NCBI RefSeq assembly: GCF_003385955.1
Contig: NZ_QRDW01000001.1
Coordinates: forward strand, 434,001 to 498,000
Length of the DNA: 64,000 bases
Direction: 5' to 3'
Origin: Aestuariispira insulae
GTDB taxonomy: Bacteria; Pseudomonadota; Alphaproteobacteria; UBA8366; Aestuariispiraceae
Shown: in pieces, positions 45,216-54,061 of the stretch
Numbering within the stretch: the first letter of the stretch is position 1
How the letters are laid out: the number at the start of each line of letters is the position of its first letter
Position numbers and translations under genes: made by a program
The notes under the pieces: model-generated
Seen by the model: only the letters and a program-made list of their open reading frames with translations
The model's database searches: none
Told to the model about the DNA's origin: nothing

Positions 45216-48200
45216 CTATTCAATTTTGACTTTCATTTCTTCTCCCTGATCATCTTCATCCATCGCATGGTTTGTGAGGCCGAAATCGGCAAGAATGGTG
45301 TAGAGCACCGGCACGATCAGCAACACCAGAAGGGTTGATGCCATCAGGCCGAAAGAAAGCGAAGTCACCAGGGGAACAAGCACCTGCGCCTGAAAACTGG
45401 TTTCGAACAGCAGGGGCAGCATGCCCGCAATGGTGGTCAGGGAAGTCAGCAAAACCGCCCGGAACCGGTCTCGGCTGGCCTGGCGCGCCGCGACAGACAG
45501 ATCCGTCGTTTCTTTGGCCCGCATCTTGATGAATGTCACCAGCAGGATTGAATCATTCACAACAATCCCCGCCAGCGAGGCAAATCCCAGCATGGACGGC
45601 ATGGAAAAATCCAGCCCCATGATCACGTGGCCCCAGATGGATCCGATGAAGGCCATTGGGATGGCCAGCATGACCACAATCGGTTCCAAATAACTTCGGA
45701 ACTGGAAACTCAGCAGCAGGAAAACCCCAAGGATTCCCAGCCCAAAGCCCCGCAGCATGGATGTGGCTGTTTCCGCCTGCTCGGCTGCCTCACCTTCCAA
45801 CCCCAAGGTCACACTCGGGTATCTCTGCTGCATTTCGGTAAAGAAACCACTGCGTAAATCCGCCATAATCTGGTTCATGTTGGTCAGGGCGGGATCCAGA
45901 TCACCCTTGACCGTCACCGCACGCAACCCATCAATCCGCGTGATCTGGGAATAGCCGCGACCACGTTCTACATCTGCAATAGAAGTAAACGGCACCTGGG
46001 TGCCATCCGGAGCGGTCACGACGAAATAATCCAGATCACCCAGGCTATTTTGGTCATCCTGGGCCAGCCGGACATCAATCTCGTAACTTTCCGATCCCAC
46101 CTGGATTTCGCTGGCGGTCGTCCCCTGGAAGGCTGCACGCATCTGTCGGGCAATCCGGTCCGCATCCAGGCCAAGTTCTGTTGCGCCCTCTTTCAGGGTG
46201 ATCAGCAATTCCGGCTTGCCCGGTCGCAGGTCATTTTTCAGATCAAAAACACCCTGGTAGCTCTCCAGCTTGGCCATCAGCTCCAAAGATGCTTTTTCCA
46301 ATTCGGCCAGATCGCTGCCGTAAAGGCGGATATCAATCGGTGCCCCCGCCGGCCCCAGGGACGGTTCGGCCACGCTGAGCGCGATTGCATCGGGCACAAT
46401 ACCGATTTTTTCACGCCACAGACCGGTGATTTCGTCGATAGAGAGACCGCGCCGTTCGGCGGTCAGCAAATCAACGGTCACGGTCGCCAGATGCGGGCCA
46501 ACCTCATTCGTGTCCGGATTGCTGTTGAAGGCGACATTGGTATTCACCACCAGTCTTTCACCTTCCGGCATCTGATCAGCAAAGACCGCCTCAGTCTCCT
46601 TCAGGGCGTTCAAAATCCGGTCGACCTGTATTTCGGTCTGGGTCAGCGGCGTTCCCTGCGGCAGTAACAGGCGCGCCTGGACAATGTCACCGTCAAGATC
46701 CGGAAACGCCTTGAAACGCAGCAAGCCACTGGCCGGCATGGCCACCGAGGCCAGGAACAACATCAACACGATGCCAATTGTGAGATAGCGCCATTCGATC
46801 AGCCGGTCGATCGCCCGGCCCAGAAACCGTTCCCGGATACGTTCAAAACCGGAATCGAACCAACGCCGGAACCGATTATCCTGCCGGCGACCGGCGGAAT
46901 GAAGCATGTGATGCGGTAGGATCAGAAAGGCCTCGATCAGGCTGACTGCCAACGTCATGATCAAGACAATCGGCACCACACGCAGCACTTTGCCAATATC
47001 GCCGCTGATAAAGGCCAGTGGCAGGAACACGCTGACCGAGGTTGCAAAGGAGGACAGCACCCCTGGGAAAACCTCCTTGGTGCCGATCACCGCCGCCTCA
47101 ATTGCCGATTTCCCACGATGTCTATGGGTCGCGATATTTTCCGCAATCACGATGGAATCATCCATAATAATCCCAATCGCGATCAATAGCCCCACCATAG
47201 AGAGCATGTTGAGCGTAAAGCCCATGGCCACCATCAAGGCAACCGTGCCCAGGAAAGAAATCGGCAGGCCCATCACCGCCCAGAACGACAGGCGGATATT
47301 GAAAAAGGCCCACATCACCAGGAACACCAGCAGAAGCCCCTGAACCGCATTCTTGGTCAGCATACTTAACCGGTCTTCAACAATGCTGGTCACATCCCGG
47401 GTCAGGGTGAAATGCACCCCTTCAGGGGCTGACGCCTGAACTTCATTGATGAATGCCTCGATCTCGGCCTTGATGCGTAATGCATCTTCCGACTTGGTCT
47501 TGGTAATCTGCAAAATAGCGGCACGCTCACCGTTAAACAGGATCTTATCCTCGTCATCCTCAAAACGGTCAGTCACCCGGGCAATCTGGCCCAGTGTCAC
47601 CTCAGCCCCGGTCTCGCCGCCGATCACCACCAGGTTTTCCAGTTCCTGAATGCCTTTGCGCTCATCGGCAAACCGCAACAGGACCTCCTTGTCACGCGCT
47701 TCAATCGCGCCGGACGGCAGGTCCAGGCTCTGCTTGGCAACAATATCCGCGATCGATGAAATGGTAAGCCCATATTCCCGAAGCGCGCTCTGGCGCGGCT
47801 CAATTCGCAACTGCCGGTCCGGAAAACCATCCAGCTCCACCAGACTGACCAGCGATAGACGTAGCAGCCGGTCCTTGATTTCTTCTGCATAGACCTTGAG
47901 ATGCGGCGCGGACATCGGCCCGGTGATGGCAATTTGGATCACGCTGTCGGTCTTATTGAGCTGCCGAACCGCCGGGTCTTCCGCCAGGTCAGGAAAATTG
48001 TCGATGGCTTCCACTTCGGTTTTGATCTCGGCCAGGAAGGTGGCGATATCCCCTTCTTCCTGCATATCGATCGTGACGGCGGCACTGCCCTCACGGGTGA
48101 GGCAGCGGATTTCGTCAATAAAGGTAACATTGGCCACCGCATCCTCGACACGCTGGCAGATGGCATCCTCAATCTCTTCGGCTGTGGCACCCGGATAGGC

Positions 48201-48341
48201 AACCGTCACCTGAACCGAACTTTGGGAAAAATCGGGAAATGTCTGGCGCACCAGTGAGGGCGCACTAACAATCCCGATTACCATCAACAGCAGCATCAAA
48301 ATATTGGCTGCCGTCGGATGGGCGGTGAAAAAGCGGATCAT
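45216..48341 (-). CDS. RND-family efflux pump, inner-membrane subunit
   Basis: A 1041-residue AcrB-like pump with 12 membrane helices and two large periplasmic loops. It starts directly with a membrane helix (MIRFFTAHPTAANILMLLLM); the helix-4 region IGIIMDDSIVIAENIATHR carries the conserved Asp pair that relays protons. The sequence resembles the AcrB/D/F group of proteobacterial drug pumps with short loops. Its ATG overlaps the MFP stop by 4 bases. No outer-membrane channel gene is present, so a TolC-type partner must be encoded elsewhere. Confidence 0.93.
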   Translation of the reverse strand: MIRFFTAHPTAANILMLLLMVIGIVSAPSLVRQTFPDFSQSSVQVTVAYPGATAEEIEDAICQRVEDAVANVTFIDEIRCLTREGSAAVTIDMQEEGDIATFLAEIKTEVEAIDNFPDLAEDPAVRQLNKTDSVIQIAITGPMSAPHLKVYAEEIKDRLLRLSLVSLVELDGFPDRQLRIEPRQSALREYGLTISSIADIVAKQSLDLPSGAIEARDKEVLLRFADERKGIQELENLVVIGGETGAEVTLGQIARVTDRFEDDEDKILFNGERAAILQITKTKSEDALRIKAEIEAFINEVQASAPEGVHFTLTRDVTSIVEDRLSMLTKNAVQGLLLVFLVMWAFFNIRLSFWAVMGLPISFLGTVALMVAMGFTLNMLSMVGLLIAIGIIMDDSIVIAENIATHRHRGKSAIEAAVIGTKEVFPGVLSSFATSVSVFLPLAFISGDIGKVLRVVPIVLIMTLAVSLIEAFLILPHHMLHSAGRRQDNRFRRWFDSGFERIRERFLGRAIDRLIEWRYLTIGIVLMLFLASVAMPASGLLRFKAFPDLDGDIVQARLLLPQGTPLTQTEIQVDRILNALKETEAVFADQMPEGERLVVNTNVAFNSNPDTNEVGPHLATVTVDLLTAERRGLSIDEITGLWREKIGIVPDAIALSVAEPSLGPAGAPIDIRLYGSDLAELEKASLELMAKLESYQGVFDLKNDLRPGKPELLITLKEGATELGLDADRIARQMRAAFQGTTASEIQVGSESYEIDVRLAQDDQNSLGDLDYFVVTAPDGTQVPFTSIADVERGRGYSQITRIDGLRAVTVKGDLDPALTNMNQIMADLRSGFFTEMQQRYPSVTLGLEGEAAEQAETATSMLRGFGLGILGVFLLLSFQFRSYLEPIVVMLAIPMAFIGSIWGHVIMGLDFSMPSMLGFASLAGIVVNDSILLVTFIKMRAKETTDLSVAARQASRDRFRAVLLTSLTTIAGMLPLLFETSFQAQVLVPLVTSLSFGLMASTLLVLLIVPVLYTILADFGLTNHAMDEDDQGEEMKVKIE

Positions 48342-49726
48342 TTGACTTCCCCTTCACCGGAGGCCGCTTGGCGCAGTTTTTCCGCCGCCGCCTGATCCAC
48401 CATCGGCTCCAGCAGCATACCTTCAATCGCTGGTATCAAATCGGTCAGCACCAATGCTTCACCGGCCTGCAACCCGTCCAAAACAACCGCCACATCCCCC
48501 TGACTGGTACCCAGCTTGACCTCGCGATGGCGCAGGCGGTTGTCGCCATCCGCCACATAAACGATATCCGTGCCATTTTCCGAACGATGAAGCGCGCTGT
48601 AGGGAATCACTATTCGGCCCGGCTTTGCCTTGCCACGCAATTCCACCTCAACAAACAGGTTTTTCACCAGCGGCGGCCGCTTTCCGACGATGGCTTTTCG
48701 ATAAGGCTCGTCGACCGCAACAATGATCCCCAATGTCCGGGTGCCGCTATCAATCGCGTCATTGATCCGGTCAAGACGCGCCTCCCAGACCGGTGCCCCT
48801 TCCATATTCACAGCCCGAACCCGTGCTTCGATGCCAAACTCCCGCAAAATCTCCCCCGCTCGGCCGGGATCGAATCCTTCCATGGACCGCTCACCAGCCA
48901 TCAGGCTGGCAAAATGGGAAAGCGCGAACTGGGCGGTGATTTCGGACACATCAATCCCGTCGGCTTCCAACAATTGCTGGCCCACGGGCACATATTCCCC
49001 TTCTTCCACCGCAACACTGGCGATCCTCGCATCAAACGGCAGAATGATCCTTGTCCGGGACAAATCCTCTTCCGCCTGGGCAAGGCGGGTTTCATTCTGA
49101 CGTTTGGTGGCCTCCAGCACCGCCCGCTGGGCAGGGAGAAGACGGTTCTCGTTCTCCAGGTCCTGTATTTTCTGCCGCTGGGACAAGAGGTTGGTCTCTG
49201 CCGTATCCAATGCGGCCTGACTGCCGGCTCCCCGCTTTAACAGTTTGCGTTTCCGCTCCACTTCCTTTTCCGAAAGCTTCTGCAAATCCCGTTCGATCTT
49301 CAGGCTTTCCTGCAAGTTGGCGATGGTGGTGTCAATCTCGGAGATCTGGGCCTCAATGCTGATCAGATCCGCTTCCGAGCGTTCCACTTCAAGGATGTAA
49401 TCAGTCGGGTCAATCTCTACCAGCAACGTGCCGGCCGGCAAGATCCGGCCACGCAGCAGATCCGGGTTGCGATAGGTAATCCGGCCAGCCACTTCCGCCA
49501 CGGATGCAAGCTGTTTCTTCGGCTCCGCATATCCATATCCCAAAGATTTTGGAACGAAATCCAATGGCTGGACGGGCAGTACCCGCACCGGGCGTGCAGT
49601 TTCAGACGCTTCTCGCAATGTCGGCTGCTTTTTATTGGAAACGGCCAGCACCAGGACAACCACACCAACTAACAAAGGCGGTAGAAACAGCAGTTTTTTG
49701 TATTTTTTATCGATCTTACTCAACAT
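48338..49726 (-). CDS. Membrane fusion protein (HlyD/AcrA-like) of the RND pump
   Basis: A 462-residue periplasmic adaptor anchored by one N-terminal helix (LLFLPPLLVGVVVLVLAVS). A lipoyl half-motif, a long coiled-coil hairpin (about 115-215, rich in Glu, Gln and Lys heptads), the second lipoyl half LSRTRIILPFDARI and a beta-barrel domain follow in order. GAGGAG lies 8 bases before the ATG. It forms the middle gene of TetR-MFP-RND. Confidence 0.92.
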   Translation of the reverse strand: MLSKIDKKYKKLLFLPPLLVGVVVLVLAVSNKKQPTLREASETARPVRVLPVQPLDFVPKSLGYGYAEPKKQLASVAEVAGRITYRNPDLLRGRILPAGTLLVEIDPTDYILEVERSEADLISIEAQISEIDTTIANLQESLKIERDLQKLSEKEVERKRKLLKRGAGSQAALDTAETNLLSQRQKIQDLENENRLLPAQRAVLEATKRQNETRLAQAEEDLSRTRIILPFDARIASVAVEEGEYVPVGQQLLEADGIDVSEITAQFALSHFASLMAGERSMEGFDPGRAGEILREFGIEARVRAVNMEGAPVWEARLDRINDAIDSGTRTLGIIVAVDEPYRKAIVGKRPPLVKNLFVEVELRGKAKPGRIVIPYSALHRSENGTDIVYVADGDNRLRHREVKLGTSQGDVAVVLDGLQAGEALVLTDLIPAIEGMLLEPMVDQAAAEKLRQAASGEGEVK

Positions 49727-49833
49727 TCTCTTTTCTCCTCTTCCCCCGCCGTCTGTCCACGGCTGCCCGGAGGATCTGATTTACTGCGCGCCCTTTTGAT
49801 CGATAAATGTCACAAAAGTGTGCCAAGGTTGCA

Positions 49834-50490
49834 TCAATCTCTATCCAGCCCCAATGAACGCATCACAGTCGGCACTACGACTTCCTGGATTCCGGCGACC
49901 TGCCCCTCTTCCACACGCTCCCACCCCATCCGACGCAAAAAGGGTTCTTCCGCCAGCTTAAATGCCAGCCATTGGCCCAAAAGACTATGCGCGCCGATGA
50001 TCGAAGCTGGGTCATTTTCATCCATACCCCGGATACGGGCATAAAGGCGCGTGATCATGCGATGCATAGGCTCGATGAATTCCGCATAGAAAATCTCGAA
50101 GCCAATCCCCGGATTGGCATATTCCCGAAGCAACAGAGCCTGGCCGCTGCGGTTTAAATCATCATGGACAAACCGGGAAATGAAGAGAGCCACAAAAGCC
50201 CGAACATCCGCCGACTGTGTGACTGGGTCAAAGCCCGGCTTGTCCAGAATCGCCTGCAGGCTTTCCCGGACCGGTGCCATGCGCGGTTTCATATTGGCCA
50301 CCACAAACCGGCAGGTTTCTCGATACAGCTCTTCCTTGCCGCCAAAATGGTATCCGATCGCTGCGATATTGGCGTCCACCGCACGTGCCAGGGTTCGGAT
50401 CGAGACCCCCTCATACCCCTTTTCCGCAAACAGCCCGGCCGCCGATTTCAGCAGAAGGCTGCGGGTATTTTCCAAATCCGTGGCAATCAT
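49834..50490 (-). CDS. TetR/AcrR-family transcriptional regulator (CerR-type C-terminal domain)
   Basis: A 218-residue repressor-like protein. The N-terminal helix-turn-helix (LLLKSAAGLFAEKGYEGVSI, RTLARAVDANIAAIGYHFGG) is typical, and the C-terminal ligand domain (RHDDLNR-type segment, REYANPGIGFEIFYAEFIEP, IIGAHSLLGQWLAF) resembles the CecR/YbiH group. It is the first gene of the efflux operon and probably represses its own promoter through the palindrome at 50549-50564. GGAG lies 8 bases before ATG 50490. Confidence 0.92.
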   Translation of the reverse strand: MIATDLENTRSLLLKSAAGLFAEKGYEGVSIRTLARAVDANIAAIGYHFGGKEELYRETCRFVVANMKPRMAPVRESLQAILDKPGFDPVTQSADVRAFVALFISRFVHDDLNRSGQALLLREYANPGIGFEIFYAEFIEPMHRMITRLYARIRGMDENDPASIIGAHSLLGQWLAFKLAEEPFLRRMGWERVEEGQVAGIQEVVVPTVMRSLGLDRD

Positions 50491-50523
50491 GAAACGGGCT
50501 CCGATCCTATGTAGAACAGCGAT

Positions 50524-50552
50524 ATGTTATGCCGCCCAGCCAATTCAATCAA
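50524..50552 (-). promoter_or_regulatory. Candidate promoter of the TetR-MFP-RND operon
   Basis: On the minus strand TTGATT (50552-50547) and TAACAT (50529-50524) are exactly 17 bases apart. The -35 box overlaps the TetR palindrome, as expected for a repressed promoter. Confidence 0.6.
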
Positions 50553-50564
50553 ACGATCGTTTGA
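50549..50564. promoter_or_regulatory. Perfect palindromic operator for the TetR regulator
   Basis: TCAAACGATCGTTTGA is a perfect 16-bp palindrome 59 bases upstream of the regulator start and overlapping its -35 box. Confidence 0.75.
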
Positions 50565-50809
50565 AAAACTCCTCTCCTCAAGCCAAAATTCCTAAAACAA
50601 AGGCATGCGCAGGATCGGCACCATTTTGACCTTATTATTGTCATTTATAGCAATATAAATGTCCATTTCCACATAAAATACTGATTTTATTAACATAATT
50701 AAATTGGCTCTTCGTCTGAAAATACAGTAACATTTCTGACATTGCGATTTCTATCCAATCGCAATATCGAATCGCTTGCCTGCAAAAATCTTTGCTGGTA
50801 GGTGTGCGA

Positions 50810-51004
50810 TCAACGGTGATCGGTCATCCAAGCGCGATGACGATCTTAATAGGGAACACGGTGAGGCGTACCCAACAGGGACCAAAACCGTGGCTGCCCC
50901 CGCAACTGTAAGCGGCGAGCCAGATTTCCAACATGTCACTGGGCCATTGGCCTGGGAAGACGGAAATCAAGCAAAGACCCGCAAGCCAGGAGACCTGCCG
51001 TTGA
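50810..51004 (+). promoter_or_regulatory. Cobalamin riboswitch
   Basis: The conserved blocks occur in order: AATAGGGAACACGGTG (50849), GGCTGCCCCCGCAACTGTAA (50892), a GGGAAGACGG stem and the B12 box AAGCCAGGAGACCTGCC (50983). The closing P1 stem is TCAACGG (50810-50816) with CCGTTGA (50998-51004), and a GTCATC/GATGAC hairpin forms P2. Adenosylcobalamin binding should lower expression of the metal-uptake genes that begin at 51190. Confidence 0.95.
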
Positions 51005-51158
51005 CCAGTCTTGGCCATTTGGCCCGGGCAAACTTCGTCCAGACGCCGGGGTGAGCGTCAGATGTCGTCAAAGGTAAAAAATAATTCCCCTTTGCCGCCG
51101 TTTTCTCCCCGCGCGTTTCCAATCTTTGGTTCCGGCGCAATTAAACTGTGACATGCAC

Positions 51159-51186
51159 CGGTTCCAGGCAGTATCTTTGGAGACCG
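51159..51186 (+). promoter_or_regulatory. Candidate ribosome-site hairpin downstream of the riboswitch
   Basis: CGGTTCC (51159-51165) pairs with GGAGACCG (51179-51186) with one bulged base, which buries the GGAG Shine-Dalgarno of the first uptake gene. It may be the expression platform of the riboswitch, although it lies 155 bases after the aptamer. Confidence 0.4.
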
Positions 51187-51189
51187 CAC

Positions 51190-51984
51190 ATGATTCGCAA
51201 GACCGTTCTTTCCGCTGTGGCTGCGGCCGCGCTTTTTGCATCCGCCCCGGCAGGTGCCCATTTCCAGCTGATCTACACACCGGAAGTGAACCTGCAAAAA
51301 GCAGGCAATGTACCGTTCCGCCTGATCTTCTGGCATCCGTTTGAAAACGGACATGCTATGGATATGGGCCAACCGGAAGAGTTTTACTATATCCACAAAG
51401 GTGAAAAGACCGACCTGATCGACAGTTTGAAGAAAATCACCTTCAAGGGCGCCCATAACGAGGCCGCCGCCTATGAAGCGGATGTTAAAATCAAACGCAA
51501 TGGTGATTACATTCTGGTGGCGACGCCCGCGCCTTATTACGAAGAAAGTGAAGACATCTATATCCAGCAAATCACCAAGAGCTTCGTCAACAAAGGCGAG
51601 GTTCCCACCGATTGGATGGAGCCGATCGGCCTGAAAACCGAGATTGTGCCTTTGAACAAACCGACCAATATCCTGGCGGGATCCACTTTCACCGGGCGTC
51701 TGCTGTCCGCCGGCAAGCCGGTCGCCGGTGCTGAGATTGAAATTGAATATATGGCCGCTGAACCGGATATGGCGGAGAACAAAGCCGGCACGCCGAAAGC
51801 CGAACCGATGCCGGGCGGTGCCATCGTCGCGATCTCTGATGCCAACGGCTATTTCTCCTTCGGCATCCCGAAATCCGGTTTCTGGGGCTTTGCCGCCCTT
51901 GGTTCCGGTCCGGATAAGGAACATGAAGGCAAAGAACTGTCCCAGGATGCCGTCCTGTGGGTCCGCGCCTACGATGTTAAATAA
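51190..51984 (+). CDS. DUF4198 periplasmic protein of a Ni/Co ECF importer (NikK-like)
   Basis: A 264-residue exported protein with a cleavable signal ending APAGAH. The mature start HFQLIYTPEVNL, the FWHPFENGHAMDMGQPEEFYY segment rich in His and Met, and the C-terminal ISDANGYFSFGIPKSGFWGFAAL are DUF4198 signatures. Such proteins accompany NikMLQO-type importers as an extracytoplasmic metal-binding part. The start is ATG 51190 with TTGGAG upstream. First gene after the cobalamin riboswitch. Confidence 0.88.
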   Translation: MIRKTVLSAVAAAALFASAPAGAHFQLIYTPEVNLQKAGNVPFRLIFWHPFENGHAMDMGQPEEFYYIHKGEKTDLIDSLKKITFKGAHNEAAAYEADVKIKRNGDYILVATPAPYYEESEDIYIQQITKSFVNKGEVPTDWMEPIGLKTEIVPLNKPTNILAGSTFTGRLLSAGKPVAGAEIEIEYMAAEPDMAENKAGTPKAEPMPGGAIVAISDANGYFSFGIPKSGFWGFAALGSGPDKEHEGKELSQDAVLWVRAYDVK

Positions 51985-52017
51985 GCACGGCGACATCCAG
52001 TATAAGGGGTTCATCCC

Positions 52018-52644
52018 ATGCATATTGTAGATGGTGCCCTATCCAATGAAGTGGTCATCGCCGGCGGTGTTCTTGCCGTCGGCGGGATCGCCCTGGGCCT
52101 GCGCAAACTGGATATGGAAAAAATACCGGTTGCCGGGGTGCTCAGCGCCACATTCTTTGTTGCCTCCCTGATCAGCGTTCCCGTGCCGCCGACCAGCGTG
52201 CATTTGATCATGAACGGTCTGGCCGGAATCATCCTGGGCTGGGCGGCTTTTCCTGCCCTCTTTGTCGGTCTGTTGCTGCAATCGGTTTTCTTCGGTTTCG
52301 GGGGCCTGACGGTCCTTGGCATCAACACGGTCAATATCGCGCTCCCCGCTGTGGTGGCATTCTATTTATGCCGTAGCGGCATTCTCACGGCAGCCCCGAA
52401 AAAGGCCGCGATCTGGGGCGGTATTGCAGGGGCCCTGGCGATCGCGCTGACCACCGGAGTTGTCGCAATCTCGCTGACTTTGTCCGGTGAAAAATTCTAT
52501 GAAGCCGCCAAGCTGGTTTTTCTGGCCCATATCCCGGTCATGATTATCGAAGGGTTTGTTTCCGCCGCCGCGGTCTATCTCATTCGAAAGGTCAAACCGG
52601 AATTGTTTGATCTCCATAATACCGTTTCCCAAGGGGCGGACTGA
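52018..52644 (+). CDS. cbiM: Cobalt/nickel ECF transporter S component
   Basis: A 208-residue membrane protein that binds the metal ion. The N-terminus MHIVDGALS is the hallmark: Met1 and His2 with a later His (about residue 62, in PPTSVHLIMNG) form the square-planar metal site in the known NikM structure. About seven membrane helices are present. It is coupled by a TGATGA junction to the next gene. CbiM and NikM cannot be told apart by sequence here; the riboswitch favours cobalt. Confidence 0.94.
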   Translation: MHIVDGALSNEVVIAGGVLAVGGIALGLRKLDMEKIPVAGVLSATFFVASLISVPVPPTSVHLIMNGLAGIILGWAAFPALFVGLLLQSVFFGFGGLTVLGINTVNIALPAVVAFYLCRSGILTAAPKKAAIWGGIAGALAIALTTGVVAISLTLSGEKFYEAAKLVFLAHIPVMIIEGFVSAAAVYLIRKVKPELFDLHNTVSQGAD

Positions 52645-53270
52645 TGACATTGTTTAAATCCCTCGCTCTGCCCACCCTGTTCGCAGTGGCCCTGTTTTCT
52701 GCCACGCCAGCATCCGCCCATAAGGTGATTGCCTCCGCCTTTGCCGAAGGCGACTTGATCGAGGGCGAGATTGGTTTTTCCAATGGCGAAATGGCCACCA
52801 ACCAGGCGGTTGAGGTTTTTGCTGAAGACGGCCGGAAATTGGGGGACACCCACACCGATGAAGAGGGTTTTTTCACCTTCCAGCCAACAGAGCAGATCGT
52901 CCATATCTTCCGCGCCAACCTCGGGGCAGGTCATGTCGCTGAATATCGGATGGAAATTGATGAGCTGCCGGACGGTCTAGCCGGCGGCCAGGCCCCAGCC
53001 AGCACCGGTGCTAAAACCGTTTCCGCGCCAGCAACCGCAGTAATCTCTGGCTCTGTCGCACCGGATGCCCTCAAAGAGCTTGTTGCCGAAGCGGTGCGCC
53101 GCGAAGTGAAACCGCTCCGGCGGGAAATCGCCGCCTATAAGGAGAAAAACAATCTACAGTCCATCCTGGGCGGCATCGGATATATCATCGGCATTTTTGG
53201 CCTGGCCGCCTATCTGGCCGCCCGGAGACGCCAAAAACAGTCCGGCATTGCCGGGCAGGCAGCCGAGTGA
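52644..53270 (+). CDS. NikL-like accessory protein of the ECF importer
   Basis: A 208-residue protein with an N-terminal signal (TLFAVALFSATPASA), a periplasmic beta domain (HKVIASAFAEGDLIEGEIGFSNG), an Ala/Thr linker, an amphipathic charged helix and a C-terminal membrane helix (GIGYIIGIFGLAAYLAA). It takes the place of CbiN in this operon, as in NikKMLQO systems. The gene overlaps both neighbours (TGATGA and GTGA), so it is strongly coupled. Confidence 0.82.
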   Translation: MTLFKSLALPTLFAVALFSATPASAHKVIASAFAEGDLIEGEIGFSNGEMATNQAVEVFAEDGRKLGDTHTDEEGFFTFQPTEQIVHIFRANLGAGHVAEYRMEIDELPDGLAGGQAPASTGAKTVSAPATAVISGSVAPDALKELVAEAVRREVKPLRREIAAYKEKNNLQSILGGIGYIIGIFGLAAYLAARRRQKQSGIAGQAAE

Positions 53271-54061
53271 GTGCGCTTTTACATAACGGGCCGGAGGCAA
53301 TAGCCTCTACGCCCAGCGCCGGAGGCTGGAGCGTCCGGGATCTGGATCCGCGCGTCCGGATCCTGGTCGTTTGCGCCTTTGCCGCCACTGTCGTGAACCT
53401 GAACGCCTTCCCTATCCTTGGGACAGCGCTCGGCTTTTCTCTGGTCGCCCTCTTTTCTGCCCGCCTTCCGTTAGGCAAAACGCTGAAACGGGTGATGATG
53501 ATGGACACTTTCGTTGTCTTCATGCTGTTTCTGCTGCCCTTTACCATGCCGGGTGAGACCGCCTTCACCGTGTTTTCCTTTGCCGCCAGCTGGGAAGGGA
53601 TTTTTGAAGCCTGCCGGATCGCATTAAAGGCCAACGCAATCGTCATGATGGTACTGGCCCTGGTCGGCACCATGGAGGCCGTCACACTGGGGCACGCTCT
53701 CTCCCGGCTGCGGGTGCCGGAAATACTGATCCATCTAATGTTGTTTACGATCCGCTATATCGAGGTCCTGAATGACGAACAGAAACGGATGCGGGTCGCA
53801 ATGAAGGCCAGAGGATTCCGGCCCAGCAACAATATACATACCTACAAGACCTTCGGATATCTTGTCGGCATGCTGCTGGTTCGCGCGCTGGAACGATCCG
53901 AACGGATTTTAAAAGCCATGAAATGCCGGGGTTTCCAGGGCAAACTCTATCTGTTGGATGACATGACCTGCAACGCCCGCGACTATATTTTTGCCGGCAT
54001 GATGATAGCCATCATCGTCGTCCTGCTCAGTTGGGAGTATCTCAATGTCCCCTTTGTTTGA
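53267..54061 (+). CDS. cbiQ: ECF transporter T component
   Basis: A 264-residue membrane protein that couples the S component to the ATPase. It has about five helices and the two Ala-Arg-Gly-type coupling motifs (RVAMKARGFRPS and KAMKCRGFQGK). Start GTG 53267 overlaps the upstream stop; the end overlaps cbiO by 17 bases. Confidence 0.93.
   Translation: MSALLHNGPEAIASTPSAGGWSVRDLDPRVRILVVCAFAATVVNLNAFPILGTALGFSLVALFSARLPLGKTLKRVMMMDTFVVFMLFLLPFTMPGETAFTVFSFAASWEGIFEACRIALKANAIVMMVLALVGTMEAVTLGHALSRLRVPEILIHLMLFTIRYIEVLNDEQKRMRVAMKARGFRPSNNIHTYKTFGYLVGMLLVRALERSERILKAMKCRGFQGKLYLLDDMTCNARDYIFAGMMIAIIVVLLSWEYLNVPFV

Noticed and set aside
50776-51054. Short plus-strand frame across the cobalamin riboswitch
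   Set aside because: It covers conserved RNA blocks, so constraint there is on RNA structure; there is no ribosome site.
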